NCBI GenBank assembly: GCA_016783965.1
Contig: JADHVO010000009.1
Coordinates: 1-64,000 of the forward strand
Reading direction: 5' to 3'
From: Alphaproteobacteria bacterium
GTDB taxonomy: Bacteria; Pseudomonadota; Alphaproteobacteria; Micropepsales; Micropepsaceae
Length of the DNA stretch: 64,000 nt
Notes under the pieces: model-generated
Told to the model about the DNA's origin: nothing
Database searches by the model: none
Seen by the model: the letters and a program-made list of their open reading frames with translations, nothing else
In this document: in pieces, positions 39,150 to 51,178 of the stretch
How positions within the stretch are numbered: position 1 is the first letter of the stretch
How the letters are laid out: the number at the start of each line of letters is the position of its first letter
Translations under genes and position numbers: made by a program

Positions 39150-39341
39150 GGAACCCAGCTGTGTTTCGCCCCGGGGCGGAAGCCGGCTTGCGCAACCCGC
39201 CGCCAATCCCCAATTGGAACGAGCCGATGCGGCTGCATCGGCGTTCCCAGGGGATCATGACAGTCACGCGGTTGCGGGTGTGGGGCCTGGCGACCAAAGT
39301 GCGCGTTTCGCCGACCGGCGGAGAGGCTAGCGACTAGAGAC

Positions 39342-42233
<2,892 letters not shown>

Positions 42234-43586
42234 CTAGGCCGCCTCGCGGTCGTCGTGCCGGTGGTGGTCGTCGTGGTTGTTGTTGTGATGGTCGTGGCCG
42301 CCCTCACCATGATCGCCGTTGCTCGCCTGAGCGCCGTCCCCATGTCCTTCATGCGATTCGGTGGCATGGTGGCCGTTGCCGTGCTCGGCGTGATGGTCTT
42401 CGTCCGCCGCGCTCAACTCGACCGGCGCGTCTTCGTGGTGGCCATCGCGCGCATGCACTGCGTGGTCGCCATGGCCCCCGTCATGCGCAGCATGATCGCT
42501 GTTGTGACCGTTGCCGCTGTGATGATTGTCGCCGTGATGCGGAGCTTCTTCGGTGAGGCCGTGGCTATCGTGATGCTCATGGTGCACTGCTGCTGGCAGT
42601 TCCTCGGCCACCGGAGCAACGACGGGCACCGCCGCCACGGTTTCCGGCTCGAGTGCCGCGTCCACCTGTCCGGCATCGTCTTCGCGCTCTGCGCGCTCAT
42701 GTCCGGAGGTAACGCGATAGGCGTGCGCTGATGCGCCGGCGAGCAACGCGCTGCCAAGCAGCGACAGCACCCCGACCGCGGCGGCGAACACAAAGGCGTG
42801 CTCGGCATAGAACGGGGCAAGCGCTGGCGGCGCGCCGGCCTTCTGGGCCTGCATCGCCGCGATCGCATGCGCCCACTGGTCCGGGCCGATCAAGAAGTAA
42901 AGGCCGACCACGGCCGCGATGGCCAGCGGGAGGAACGTGCCGATGTACACCACCAGGATGCGAAGCTCCGAACCGCGGGTGAGCGACCAGGCATGTGACA
43001 GCCGCGCGTGGTGCTCCGCCGACGCGACGGCGGCGAGCAGGAAGAACAGCCTCAGCATTGCGAGCAAGTACCAGACGAACAGCACGATCGTCAGCAACGC
43101 GGCCGCGACCACCGCGGGCGAGAACTCGCCGAGCTTGATCTTCGGTGCGAGGCCGCTGCCATAGTGCTGGGCAACGTACATCGCTCCGACGCTGACGGCG
43201 GCAAACGCGACATAGAGCAACAGCGCGACGAAATAGAATCGGACATAGGCGAAGAACAGCCGCAATTCCCTCGGTCCGATCACGAAATGCGCCAGCGTGA
43301 AGTCCTTCCTGACTCCCAGCGCTTCCTGCGTCAGCGAAATGCCGATCACGGCGTGAATCACCAGGGTGAAGGCCCATGCGCCTATAAACGTGAAGGCCGT
43401 GAGCACGACGGCGGCAAGGTCCTGCCGCTCGATCGGCATCCAGTCGTGCATGTGCTGGAAGAACAGGAAAAAGCCAACGGCATATATGAGCGCCGGCAAC
43501 CAGGCGGTGCCGATCACATTGGTCAAATTCTGAAGAAAAAATTCATACGCATGCCCAATGCTGCTACCAACCGACACCTTGTGCAT
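42234..43586 (-). CDS. Multi-pass membrane protein with histidine-rich tail
   Basis: 450 aa. The first 300 residues hold about six hydrophobic segments and start HKVSVGSSIGHAYEFFLQNLTNVIGTAWLP, like the paralogues at 44912-45802 and 45799-46722. Residues 334-450 form a disordered tail with 32 His in 117 residues, mixed with Asp, Gly and Asn and ending HHRHDDREAA. Such tails bind Zn, Ni or Co in chaperones and transporters. Which side of the membrane it faces is unclear. No known family is certain; the membrane part recalls glycerophosphodiester-phosphodiesterase membrane domains or YciC-like proteins. An MFS gene lies just upstream. Confidence 0.8.
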   Translation of the reverse strand: MHKVSVGSSIGHAYEFFLQNLTNVIGTAWLPALIYAVGFFLFFQHMHDWMPIERQDLAAVVLTAFTFIGAWAFTLVIHAVIGISLTQEALGVRKDFTLAHFVIGPRELRLFFAYVRFYFVALLLYVAFAAVSVGAMYVAQHYGSGLAPKIKLGEFSPAVVAAALLTIVLFVWYLLAMLRLFFLLAAVASAEHHARLSHAWSLTRGSELRILVVYIGTFLPLAIAAVVGLYFLIGPDQWAHAIAAMQAQKAGAPPALAPFYAEHAFVFAAAVGVLSLLGSALLAGASAHAYRVTSGHERAEREDDAGQVDAALEPETVAAVPVVAPVAEELPAAVHHEHHDSHGLTEEAPHHGDNHHSGNGHNSDHAAHDGGHGDHAVHARDGHHEDAPVELSAADEDHHAEHGNGHHATESHEGHGDGAQASNGDHGEGGHDHHNNNHDDHHRHDDREAA

Positions 43587-43640
43587 TCTGCACCCCTTAC
43601 CCCAACGTGAGGCGAATCTAACACCACGGTCGTGAACTTC

Positions 43641-44915
43641 CTAAGACGGAACTACCCGTTCTGGCTGTGGATGGCTGTGCTCCCATTGCCACGCAAGTGC
43701 AAGTGCGAGGACGAAGACCGCGGCCGATACAAAGAATGCGGCCCCGGGGATGATGACAGGCGCCGCCGGGCTCACAAAGTATCCGAACAGGCTTGTCCAG
43801 ATAATCGGCCCGAAGATCGAAGACAGCGCCGTGATGCTCGTGGCCGCGCCCTGCAGAAGCCCCTGCTCGTTCGCAGCGACCTGCCGCGACATCGCGCCCT
43901 GCACCGCAGGTTGCGCCACCGTCCAGGCGCACACCGAGAACGGCATGACAACATACATCATCCAGCCCTTGGTGACGGAGCCGTAGCCAACGCACACCAC
44001 CGCGCTCATGAGAAGGCCGAGCAGGATGGCCGGACGTTCTCCGATCCATCCGATCAGCACTCGCACGAACCACCCCTGCCCCACCACGAAGATGAGGCCG
44101 ACAACGGCGAGCGACAAACCGGCGTCAAAGGGCGTCCACTGGAAGCGGTAGCTGGTGTACAGCACCCAGGTCATCTCCGACACGCGGTTGCCGAACACGC
44201 CCATCACAAAGATCGCGAGCAGGACATACACAGACGGATAGCGGCCGATCTCGCGCAACGCGCCGATCGGATTTGCCTGGCGCACCCGAAAGGAACGACG
44301 GTTCTCCGGCGCCAGCGACTCAGGCAATGCGAACCAGGAAAAGGCTAGGTTCGCGACGCAGAGAATTCCCGCCGCCAAGAAAGGCAGATGGAGTTCGACT
44401 TCGCCGAGGAGGCCGCCGATCACGGGACCTGTGATGAAACCGAAGCCGAACATCGCGCCGATCAGGCCGAAGCTCTGTGAACGTCTTTCCGGTGGCGTGA
44501 TGTCGGCGATGTAAGCGCCGGCAGTGGAAGACGAGCCCGCCATCGCGCCTGCGAAAAGGCGGCCCGCGATCAGCACCGTCAGGCTCGGTGCAGCCGCCAT
44601 CACGAAATAGGAAACCGAGGATCCTGCCAGCGACAACAACAGGACCGGACGGCGGCCAAAACGATCCGACAAGGCGCCAAGCAGCGGCGCCACGAAGAAC
44701 TGCATCAGCGAAAACGCCGATGCGATCAGGCCGACCGCATAGGACGCGGTCGAAACATCGCCGTGCTGGAAATGCTGCACCAACTTGGGCAGGATCGGGT
44801 AAGACAGGCCGACACCCAGCATGTCGATGTAGACGACAGCGAGCACCAGGATCAGCCGGATATTGCGCAAGCCTCGTCTTCCGGATGTGCGGCGACTCAG
44901 CCGCGAAACTTTCAA
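43641..44915 (-). CDS. MFS transporter, TetA-like drug-exporter group
   Basis: 424 aa from a TTG at 44915 that overlaps the preceding stop as TTGA. A much longer open frame exists upstream but runs antiphase through the next gene. Twelve hydrophobic segments are seen. The loop 2-3 motif GALSDRFGRRPVLL is canonical MFS motif A, and GAYIADITPPERRSQSFG with FGFGFITGPVIGGLLG (motif C) places it in the proton-antiport 12-TM efflux group. The substrate is unknown. It lies between two members of the paralogous membrane family and is coupled to the upstream one. Confidence 0.88.
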   Translation of the reverse strand: MKVSRLSRRTSGRRGLRNIRLILVLAVVYIDMLGVGLSYPILPKLVQHFQHGDVSTASYAVGLIASAFSLMQFFVAPLLGALSDRFGRRPVLLLSLAGSSVSYFVMAAAPSLTVLIAGRLFAGAMAGSSSTAGAYIADITPPERRSQSFGLIGAMFGFGFITGPVIGGLLGEVELHLPFLAAGILCVANLAFSWFALPESLAPENRRSFRVRQANPIGALREIGRYPSVYVLLAIFVMGVFGNRVSEMTWVLYTSYRFQWTPFDAGLSLAVVGLIFVVGQGWFVRVLIGWIGERPAILLGLLMSAVVCVGYGSVTKGWMMYVVMPFSVCAWTVAQPAVQGAMSRQVAANEQGLLQGAATSITALSSIFGPIIWTSLFGYFVSPAAPVIIPGAAFFVSAAVFVLALALAWQWEHSHPQPERVVPS

Positions 44916-45802
44916 CCGTCGTGAGCCTGAATGATCGCCTTGCCAGCAAGAATACGATAGGCGAGCGCCGCTGGCGTGAACAGCAAGCTGTACCCCAGCG
45001 GGGCGAGAACAAGGCTTACGCCCATGAGCGCCGGCAGGTGCGGCATCGTCTCGTGAAGCTGATCCGCCCAGATCCGCGCGACGCCCGCCAGGTCGGTCGG
45101 CTGTGTCGCGTCGGCGGCGGTTGGCAATGACCCGATGACCAGCGCGGATGCGACGTCGGATATTAGTGCCAGCGGCATCAGCGTCGCGAGCAGGATCGCC
45201 ACGATGCGCCAGAAATTGCCTTTGGTCAGCTGCCAGCTGCGTGTCAGGCCGAACTGGCCGTCGACGACGACGGACGGGACAAGGAGATAGCCCAGCCGGA
45301 CAACGGCGTAGATCATAAGGAAGACGCCGACGATGCCCGCGAGCCCAGCGATCCCACCGGCCGCAGAGCCAGCCGCACCGCCCATCATGACCGCGACCGA
45401 GCCAACAACCACCATGAGCAACAGCACGAACAGTAACGTCATCAAGTAGACGCCGACGAACCCGGCGAAGGCGCGAAATTCTTCCCCACCCAGTGCGAAG
45501 TGAGCGAAAGCGGGTCCTTTGCGAATCCCCAGGACCTGGCGGGTCAATGCGACGCCCACCATGCCCACCATGAACAGGCACAATATTGCGAGCGGAAGGG
45601 GCAGGATCGCCTGGCTGTCTGCCGGCGTCGTGGCGCCCGTTCCGAGGCCCTCCAGCGTCACGACATACGCGCGGAACATGAAGTAGGACGCCACGGTGTT
45701 GATGACCGTCGGTATCCATGTGAGCCCGATGACGGTGCCAATCTCGGTGAAGGTGAAGACGTAGGCTTCGCGGATGACCTGGCCTACGGGCAATTTGTTC
45801 AT
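44912..45802 (-). CDS. Paralogous multi-pass membrane protein
   Basis: 296 aa with about six hydrophobic segments. The N-terminus (NKLPVGQVIREAYVFTFTEIGTVIGLTWIP) and the central SWQLTKGNFWRIVAILLATLMPLAL segment are shared with the proteins at 42234-43586 and 45799-46722. It lacks the His-rich tail. It overlaps both the upstream paralogue stop and the MFS start by 4 bases, so three genes are translated as one coupled set. The function is unknown; the family looks like an integral-membrane accessory or sensor. Confidence 0.75.
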   Translation of the reverse strand: MNKLPVGQVIREAYVFTFTEIGTVIGLTWIPTVINTVASYFMFRAYVVTLEGLGTGATTPADSQAILPLPLAILCLFMVGMVGVALTRQVLGIRKGPAFAHFALGGEEFRAFAGFVGVYLMTLLFVLLLMVVVGSVAVMMGGAAGSAAGGIAGLAGIVGVFLMIYAVVRLGYLLVPSVVVDGQFGLTRSWQLTKGNFWRIVAILLATLMPLALISDVASALVIGSLPTAADATQPTDLAGVARIWADQLHETMPHLPALMGVSLVLAPLGYSLLFTPAALAYRILAGKAIIQAHDG

Positions 45803-46722
45803 GCAAAGGTCCTTGCGGCGGTATCGGCGCCGGTCACGAGCTTGTAGGCGACCGCGCTGGCGCCCGCCAGCAGGGCGGAGAGAAGGATGACGTAAAGCAG
45901 TTCCACAACCGCGAAATACGGCCCGATCTTGACGAACGCGGCGGCAAGCTTTGCAAAGAAAGCCTGTATCTCTGCCGACGTCGCATTTGGGCGGAGCTCA
46001 GCAGGCGCGCCGATAGCCAGCTGCATGATGGCTTGCGTGATCGTGGACACCACGACGCCGAGCGGCAGGAGGACGGCGAGCATGATGCCGACGATTCGCC
46101 AGAAATTGCCGCGTCCCAGATGCCAGGCGCGGCGAAGCCCTATGTGGTTCTCTGCCACGACCACAGCCGGAATGAAGAAGCTCACGCGGACCATGGCATA
46201 GACCGCAAAAATATAGGCGGCGATGACCAGAAGCACTGTCACCGGCACCTGCGCACTCGGCGCCGACTTCTGGAGCAGGAAGGACAGCGCGGTTATCGCA
46301 ACAGCCGCGAGCGCGACACCGCCCCAGGCCAGCAGCATTAGCAGCAGATAGGACCCGATGAGCTGCCACACTTGGCTTCCAAGCGAGAAGAATATGAACA
46401 CCGGGCCGGGGTGCTGTCCCAGGGCCTTGCGCATCAGGCCCACATTGACGATCGCCTGTGCGAATAGGCCAGCAACTGCGACAAGCAGGAACGTGCCGCT
46501 TATCTGACCGACGACGGCGCCCAGCCGCGCGGTGTCGATCTGGTTGTTGGTGCCTTCGACGATCAGGCCGTTGAACAGCGGAAACACGGTCATCACGGCA
46601 CCGGCGAGGACGGCGGCGAACAACAGGAACGGAAACCAGCTAATTCCGATCACAGAGAGGAAGTTCGAAAACACAAACCGGTATGCGCCCGTGATCGTCT
46701 GCTCGAACGGAATTTTCACCAC
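45799..46722 (-). CDS. Paralogous multi-pass membrane protein
   Basis: 307 aa, first gene of the four-gene minus-strand set. It starts VKIPFEQTITGAYRFVFSNFLSVIGISWFP and contains RRAWHLGRGNFWRIVGIMLAVLLPLGV, matching the central W-x-L-x-(K/R)-G-N-F-W-R-I motif of its neighbour. About six membrane helices are predicted. No catalytic motif is seen. Its stop overlaps the next paralogue's start by 4 bases. The amidase operon starts divergently 151 bases away. Confidence 0.75.
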   Translation of the reverse strand: MVKIPFEQTITGAYRFVFSNFLSVIGISWFPFLLFAAVLAGAVMTVFPLFNGLIVEGTNNQIDTARLGAVVGQISGTFLLVAVAGLFAQAIVNVGLMRKALGQHPGPVFIFFSLGSQVWQLIGSYLLLMLLAWGGVALAAVAITALSFLLQKSAPSAQVPVTVLLVIAAYIFAVYAMVRVSFFIPAVVVAENHIGLRRAWHLGRGNFWRIVGIMLAVLLPLGVVVSTITQAIMQLAIGAPAELRPNATSAEIQAFFAKLAAAFVKIGPYFAVVELLYVILLSALLAGASAVAYKLVTGADTAARTFA

Positions 46723-46873
46723 AACGCCCCCAAGCCAACCTTCGGCATACTAGGTGCCGGACTTCCGGGCGGCAATCGCCGCCCAAAATGCTGCATTGCC
46801 GCGAATGCGCGCGCCCGTGACTCCCGTTAGAACGCTCGGTTAAGGTCAGGAAACAAGGCGGGGTGGGTGCAGC

Positions 46874-48307
46874 ATGGCGTTTAAGGAGTACGCGTCTTAC
46901 GACGGGCTGGGTTTGGCGGCGCTCGTCGCGAAGAAGAAGATCAAGCCGTCCGAGCTGATGGACGAAGCCATCGCGCGCACCGAAGCCCTCAATCCCAAGC
47001 TCAACGCGGTAGTGTTCAAGGATTACGACCGCGCGCGAAAGACGGCAGCGGGCAAGCTAGGCAAGGGACCATTTGCCGGCGTACCTTTTCTGCTCAAAGA
47101 CATTTTCGGCAACTGCGAAGGCATGCCGACGCGCAACGCCTCCGCGTTCATTCCGTCTGTCCCTATGCCGCACGACGACATCCTCGTGCAGAAGTTCAAA
47201 GCTGCCGGTCTGATCCCGTTCGGCAAGACCAACGCGCCCGAGTTCGGGCTTGTCGCGACGACAGAGTCAAAGCTGTACGGCCCCGCGTGCAATCCGTGGA
47301 ATCTGGAACATTCGACCGGGGGGTCTTCGGGCGGCTCGGGCGCCGCGGTCGCTGCCGGCATCGTGCCATTGGCGCATGCTAATGATGGCGGTGGTTCTAT
47401 CCGTATCCCTGCATCGGCCAATGGTCTGGTCGGGCTGAAGCCATCGCGTGGGCGGGTCAGTCACGGTCCCGACTTCGGCGAGTCGCTCGATGGCATCGCG
47501 AATGATCTGGTCGTGTCCCGCACCGTGCGAGATACCGCCGCCGCGCTGGACGCGGTGCGCGGCTTCGTGCCGGGCGATCCGGTAGCGGAGCCGCCAGGAC
47601 CGGAGTCGTATCTGGCGGCGATCAAGCGGAAGCCCAAGTCCCTTCGCATCGCGCTGAGCTTGAAACGATTGGATGGTAATCCATTGCATCCTGACAGCGT
47701 CGCGGCGACGAAGCATGCGGCGAAGCTGTGCGAGCAAATGGGCCACAAGGTCGAAGAAGCGACGCCGAACCTCGATCTGCGCATGCTGATGGATGCGTTC
47801 GTTGGCGCTTTCTGGACAGGCGGCCTGTCGGCTGGCATCGACCAGATAGCGGCGCTGACCGGGCAAACGCCCACGCGGCAGCTGTTCGAAGGCATGACCT
47901 GGGCGATGTACCAGGAAGGCAAGAAAGTCACCGCCAGCCAGTATGTCCGCGCCAAGGCGGTCAACAACATCGCCTGCCGCGAGATGGCGCGCTTCCATGA
48001 GACCTATGACGTGTGGCTTATGCCGACGCTATCGCGGCCACCGGAGAAGAACGGCGTGTTCAAGCTGGACAGCGAGGACCTGGCCATCTCGTTCATGCCG
48101 CAGCTCGACTATGTCCCGTTCACGCCGGTGCAGAACATGACGGGGCAGCCAGCGATTAACGTGCCGCTGTACTGGAACAAGCACGACCTACCCATCGGAA
48201 CGCAATTCGTCGCGCCATTCGGCGATGAGGAAACGCTGCTGCGGTTGGCAGCGCAGCTCGAAAAGGCACAGCCGTGGTTTCAGCGCTATGCGACGATAAT
48301 GGTTTGA
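46874..48307 (+). CDS. Amidase-signature enzyme, copy 1
   Basis: 477 aa. The Ser-cisSer-Lys triad of the amidase-signature family is placed at Lys75 (FLLKDIFG), Ser151 (TGGSSGGSGAA) and Ser175 (DGGGSIRIPAS), with the normal 24-residue gap between the serines. There is no signal peptide, so it is cytosolic. It hydrolyses an unknown amide. It is the first of three tandem paralogues sharing the (F/T)-x-EY-x-x-YD-x-LGLA start. GatA is unlikely because gatC and gatB are absent and three copies exist. A ribosome site (GGGGTGGG) lies upstream. Confidence 0.9.
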   Translation: MAFKEYASYDGLGLAALVAKKKIKPSELMDEAIARTEALNPKLNAVVFKDYDRARKTAAGKLGKGPFAGVPFLLKDIFGNCEGMPTRNASAFIPSVPMPHDDILVQKFKAAGLIPFGKTNAPEFGLVATTESKLYGPACNPWNLEHSTGGSSGGSGAAVAAGIVPLAHANDGGGSIRIPASANGLVGLKPSRGRVSHGPDFGESLDGIANDLVVSRTVRDTAAALDAVRGFVPGDPVAEPPGPESYLAAIKRKPKSLRIALSLKRLDGNPLHPDSVAATKHAAKLCEQMGHKVEEATPNLDLRMLMDAFVGAFWTGGLSAGIDQIAALTGQTPTRQLFEGMTWAMYQEGKKVTASQYVRAKAVNNIACREMARFHETYDVWLMPTLSRPPEKNGVFKLDSEDLAISFMPQLDYVPFTPVQNMTGQPAINVPLYWNKHDLPIGTQFVAPFGDEETLLRLAAQLEKAQPWFQRYATIMV

Positions 48308-48308
48308 G

Positions 48309-49739
48309 ATGAGCTTCACGGAATACGCACAATACGACGCGCTTGGCCTGGCCGCACTGATCGCAAAGAAGAAGGTGTCGGCGCGCGAGGTCATGGATGA
48401 AGCCATCGCTCGCGCCGAGGCGCTGAATCCCAAGCTCAACGCCATCGTCTTCATGGATGCAGATGGCGGGCGCGCGGCAGCAAGGGGCAAGTTGACAACG
48501 GGCGCGTTTGGCGGCGTACCGATGTTGCTGAAGGACATGCGCGCGAATGTTGCCGGTTGGCCGACCCGGTCGGGCTCGCGAATGGTGCCCGCGACAGGCG
48601 CGGCGGTTCAGTCCAACACGGTGACCAACTTCAAGGCGGCGGGCCTTATCCCATTCGGCAAGACCAATGTGCCGGAGTTCGGCATCCTGCCGACGACCGA
48701 GTGCAAGCTGTACGGGCCGGCGCACAATCCGTGGAATCTGGAGCACTCGCCGGGCGGATCATCGGGCGGATCGGCGGCGGCGGTTGCCGCCGGCATCGTG
48801 CCGATTGCGCATGCGACCGATGGCGGCGGGTCGATCCGTATTCCTGCGTCGGCGTGCGGCCTGGTCGGACTCAAGGCGACGCGCGGCCGGGTTAGCCAGG
48901 GACCTGAAGCGGCCGACGCCACCAGCGGGTTGTCGATGGACGGCGTCGTTACCAAGTCGGTGCGCGATACCGCGGCGGCGCTGGACGCGCTGGGCCGCGT
49001 CGATTACGGCGATCCGTATTGGGCGCCGCCGCCGGAGGGATCGTATCTCGAGGGCATAAGGCGCAAGCCCAAGCGGCTCAGGATCGCGCTCAGCACCAAG
49101 ATGATGAACGGCACGGCGCACGATCCGGAAGTCACCGCCGCGGTGAAGAAGGCCGCGAAGCTGTGCGAGAGCCTGGGGCATATCGTGGAAGAGCGCGATC
49201 CGCCAATCGATGCGAGCGGGCTGGTCAATGCGTTCTCGACCGTCTGGTGCGCCAACGTCGCCTACCAGCTCGACATGCTGGAGCAGCAGACCGGTATCGC
49301 GCCGTCGTTGCAGGTGGTCGAGGGCCTGACGCTGGGCCTCTACAAGATGGGCAAGCTGGTCAGCGCTGTTGCACTGACGCAGGCAAGGCAGACGATGATG
49401 CGCGAAGGACGCAAGCTTGCAGCGTGGTACGAGACCACCGACGTATGGCTGACCGCGACCCTGGGCCGGCCGCCGATGAAGCTCGGTACTCTCAACGTCG
49501 ACGAGACCGATGTCCAGAAGGGCTTTGCGCCCAACTTCGGCTATGTGCCGTTCACGTCGATGCAGAATTCCACCGGCACGCCGGGAATCAACCTGCCGCT
49601 TTACTGGAGCAAGGACGGGCTGCCGCTGGGCGTGCAGTTCTGTGCGCGCGCCGGCGGCGAGATGACCTTGCTCAAGCTTGCCGCGGAGCTGGAAAAGGCG
49701 TCACCTTGGGCGCAGCGCTATTCGCAGGTGAGGATCTGA
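48309..49739 (+). CDS. Amidase-signature enzyme, copy 2
   Basis: 476 aa. The start codon comes one base after the stop of copy 1 (TGAGATG). Catalytic Lys75, Ser151 and Ser175 sit at exactly the same positions as in copy 1, in LLKDMRA, PGGSSGGSAAA and DGGGSIRIPAS. The C-terminal half (residues 240-430), which shapes the substrate pocket, is more divergent than the core. All key residues are intact, so it looks active. Different substrate ranges for the three copies are an inference from this pattern. Confidence 0.9.
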   Translation: MSFTEYAQYDALGLAALIAKKKVSAREVMDEAIARAEALNPKLNAIVFMDADGGRAAARGKLTTGAFGGVPMLLKDMRANVAGWPTRSGSRMVPATGAAVQSNTVTNFKAAGLIPFGKTNVPEFGILPTTECKLYGPAHNPWNLEHSPGGSSGGSAAAVAAGIVPIAHATDGGGSIRIPASACGLVGLKATRGRVSQGPEAADATSGLSMDGVVTKSVRDTAAALDALGRVDYGDPYWAPPPEGSYLEGIRRKPKRLRIALSTKMMNGTAHDPEVTAAVKKAAKLCESLGHIVEERDPPIDASGLVNAFSTVWCANVAYQLDMLEQQTGIAPSLQVVEGLTLGLYKMGKLVSAVALTQARQTMMREGRKLAAWYETTDVWLTATLGRPPMKLGTLNVDETDVQKGFAPNFGYVPFTSMQNSTGTPGINLPLYWSKDGLPLGVQFCARAGGEMTLLKLAAELEKASPWAQRYSQVRI

Positions 49740-49740
49740 C

Positions 49741-51177
49741 ATGGCATTCGCCGAATACACCGACTACGACGGCCTCGGCCTGGCGCACCTGGTGCGCAAG
49801 GGCGAGGTGTCGCCATTGGAGCTTCTCGAAGAAGCAATTGCGCGCAGCGAGAAGAACAATCCGCGGCTGAACGCGATCGTCTACAAGGCCTATGACGAGG
49901 CGCGCGCGGTGGCGAAGGGCAAGCTGCCCGACGGGCCGTTCAAGGGCGTGCCGTTCCTGATCAAGGACATCAGCATGGCAGTCGCCAACTGGCCGATGAC
50001 CAACGGCAGCAAGCTGCTCGAAGGGTATGTCTCCCCGCAGGATGCGGAGCTCACCAAGCGCTATCGCGCATCCGGCATGGTGCTGTACGGCAAGACCAAC
50101 ACGCCGGAGTTCGGCATCCCCGGTACGACGGAAGGGCGCTTCCTGGGCAGCGCGCACAATCCGTGGAATCTCAACCACTCGACGGGCGGATCGTCGGGCG
50201 GCGCGGCGGCGGCAGTCGCGGCGGGCATCGTGCCGATGGCGCATGCCTCGGACGGTCTCGGCTCGATCCGCATTCCGGCGGCGCAGTGCGGGTTGTTCGG
50301 CATGAAGCCGACGCAGTTCCGGAATCCCGGCGGGCCCGACGATCGCGGGCGGGCGCACGGCATGATCGTGGATCATGTGGTGACGCGCACCGTGCGCGAC
50401 AGCGCGGCGATGCTGGACTGGACCGGCTATCCGGAAGACGATGCGCCCTATGCGCCGGCGCCGAAGGCGCGGCCGTATATGGACGAGATCGCGACGCTGC
50501 CGGGCCGGCTGCGCATCGGGTTCTGCACCGAGACGGTACAGGGCCAGCCGTTGCATCCCGACGTGCAGAAGACGTTCGATGCCACGGTGAAGCTGTGCGA
50601 GAGCCTGGGGCACACGATGATTGACGTGCCGACGCTGGGCGTCAGGCTCAGGCGACTCTACAAGGCGCAGGGTTTCGTGTCGGGCGCGGTTGGTATCGTC
50701 GGTTACGAAGAATGGGCGGAAAAGATGGGCCGCCCGATCGACGAAAGCACGGTCGAGTGGCTGACGCTGGTCGGCTATCGCGGCGCGAAGGAGACGAGCC
50801 CGAAGGACGTCGCCTGGGGTCTTCAAACCATCCGGCAGATCGGGCGGCAGATCCTGGCGCTGTACCGGCAGTTCGACGTCTTGTTGCAGCCCATCCAGAT
50901 TTCGCCGGCGCCGCCGCTCGGCTTCCTCGACACCATGAAAGTGCGCGCGCGCGAGTTCAACATGCGGCAGGGGCAGATCTATGGTCTCACACCGCTCGCG
51001 AACCTGACCGGGCAGCCCGCGATGTCGATGCCGATGGCAATCTCGCCGGAGAACAATTTGCCGGTGTCGATGATGTTCTCGGGCCGGTATGGCGACGAGG
51101 CGACATTGTTCCGCCTTGCTGCCCAGATAGAGCAGGCCCAGCCCTGGATCGATCGCAAACCACCGATCTGGAACTGA
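49741..51177 (+). CDS. Amidase-signature enzyme, copy 3
   Basis: 478 aa, starting one base after the copy 2 stop. The triad is Lys75 (FLIKDISM), Ser151 (TGGSSGGAAAA) and Ser175 (DGLGSIRIPAA). The G-L-G-S in place of G-G-G-S and the AAAA after the glycine loop set it apart; it is the most divergent of the three. The mid-region (KPTQFRNPGGPDDRGRAHG) also has a short insertion. It is probably cytosolic and active on an amide of unknown nature. The next gene, an exported protein, follows after one base. Confidence 0.9.
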   Translation: MAFAEYTDYDGLGLAHLVRKGEVSPLELLEEAIARSEKNNPRLNAIVYKAYDEARAVAKGKLPDGPFKGVPFLIKDISMAVANWPMTNGSKLLEGYVSPQDAELTKRYRASGMVLYGKTNTPEFGIPGTTEGRFLGSAHNPWNLNHSTGGSSGGAAAAVAAGIVPMAHASDGLGSIRIPAAQCGLFGMKPTQFRNPGGPDDRGRAHGMIVDHVVTRTVRDSAAMLDWTGYPEDDAPYAPAPKARPYMDEIATLPGRLRIGFCTETVQGQPLHPDVQKTFDATVKLCESLGHTMIDVPTLGVRLRRLYKAQGFVSGAVGIVGYEEWAEKMGRPIDESTVEWLTLVGYRGAKETSPKDVAWGLQTIRQIGRQILALYRQFDVLLQPIQISPAPPLGFLDTMKVRAREFNMRQGQIYGLTPLANLTGQPAMSMPMAISPENNLPVSMMFSGRYGDEATLFRLAAQIEQAQPWIDRKPPIWN

Positions 51178-51178
51178 A

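Noticed and set aside
42250..42590. Possible tandem DNA repeat or CRISPR-like array
   Set aside because: Repetition comes from His/Asp codons in the tail; units vary in length and no spacer-repeat pattern exists. No CRISPR array was seen anywhere in the window.
42255..42731. Plus-strand frame beginning with a run of Val residues
   Set aside because: It is the complement of the His/Asp-rich coding tail, which automatically yields Val/Met runs on the other strand.
44916..45806. Upstream extension of the MFS frame to 721 codons
   Set aside because: The extension runs out of phase through the paralogous membrane gene at 44912-45802 and has no membrane helices. The MFS start is placed at 44915.
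46874..48307. GatA subunit of Asp/Glu-tRNA amidotransferase
   Set aside because: Three tandem copies, no gatB or gatC nearby and a different N-terminal signature point to general amidases.
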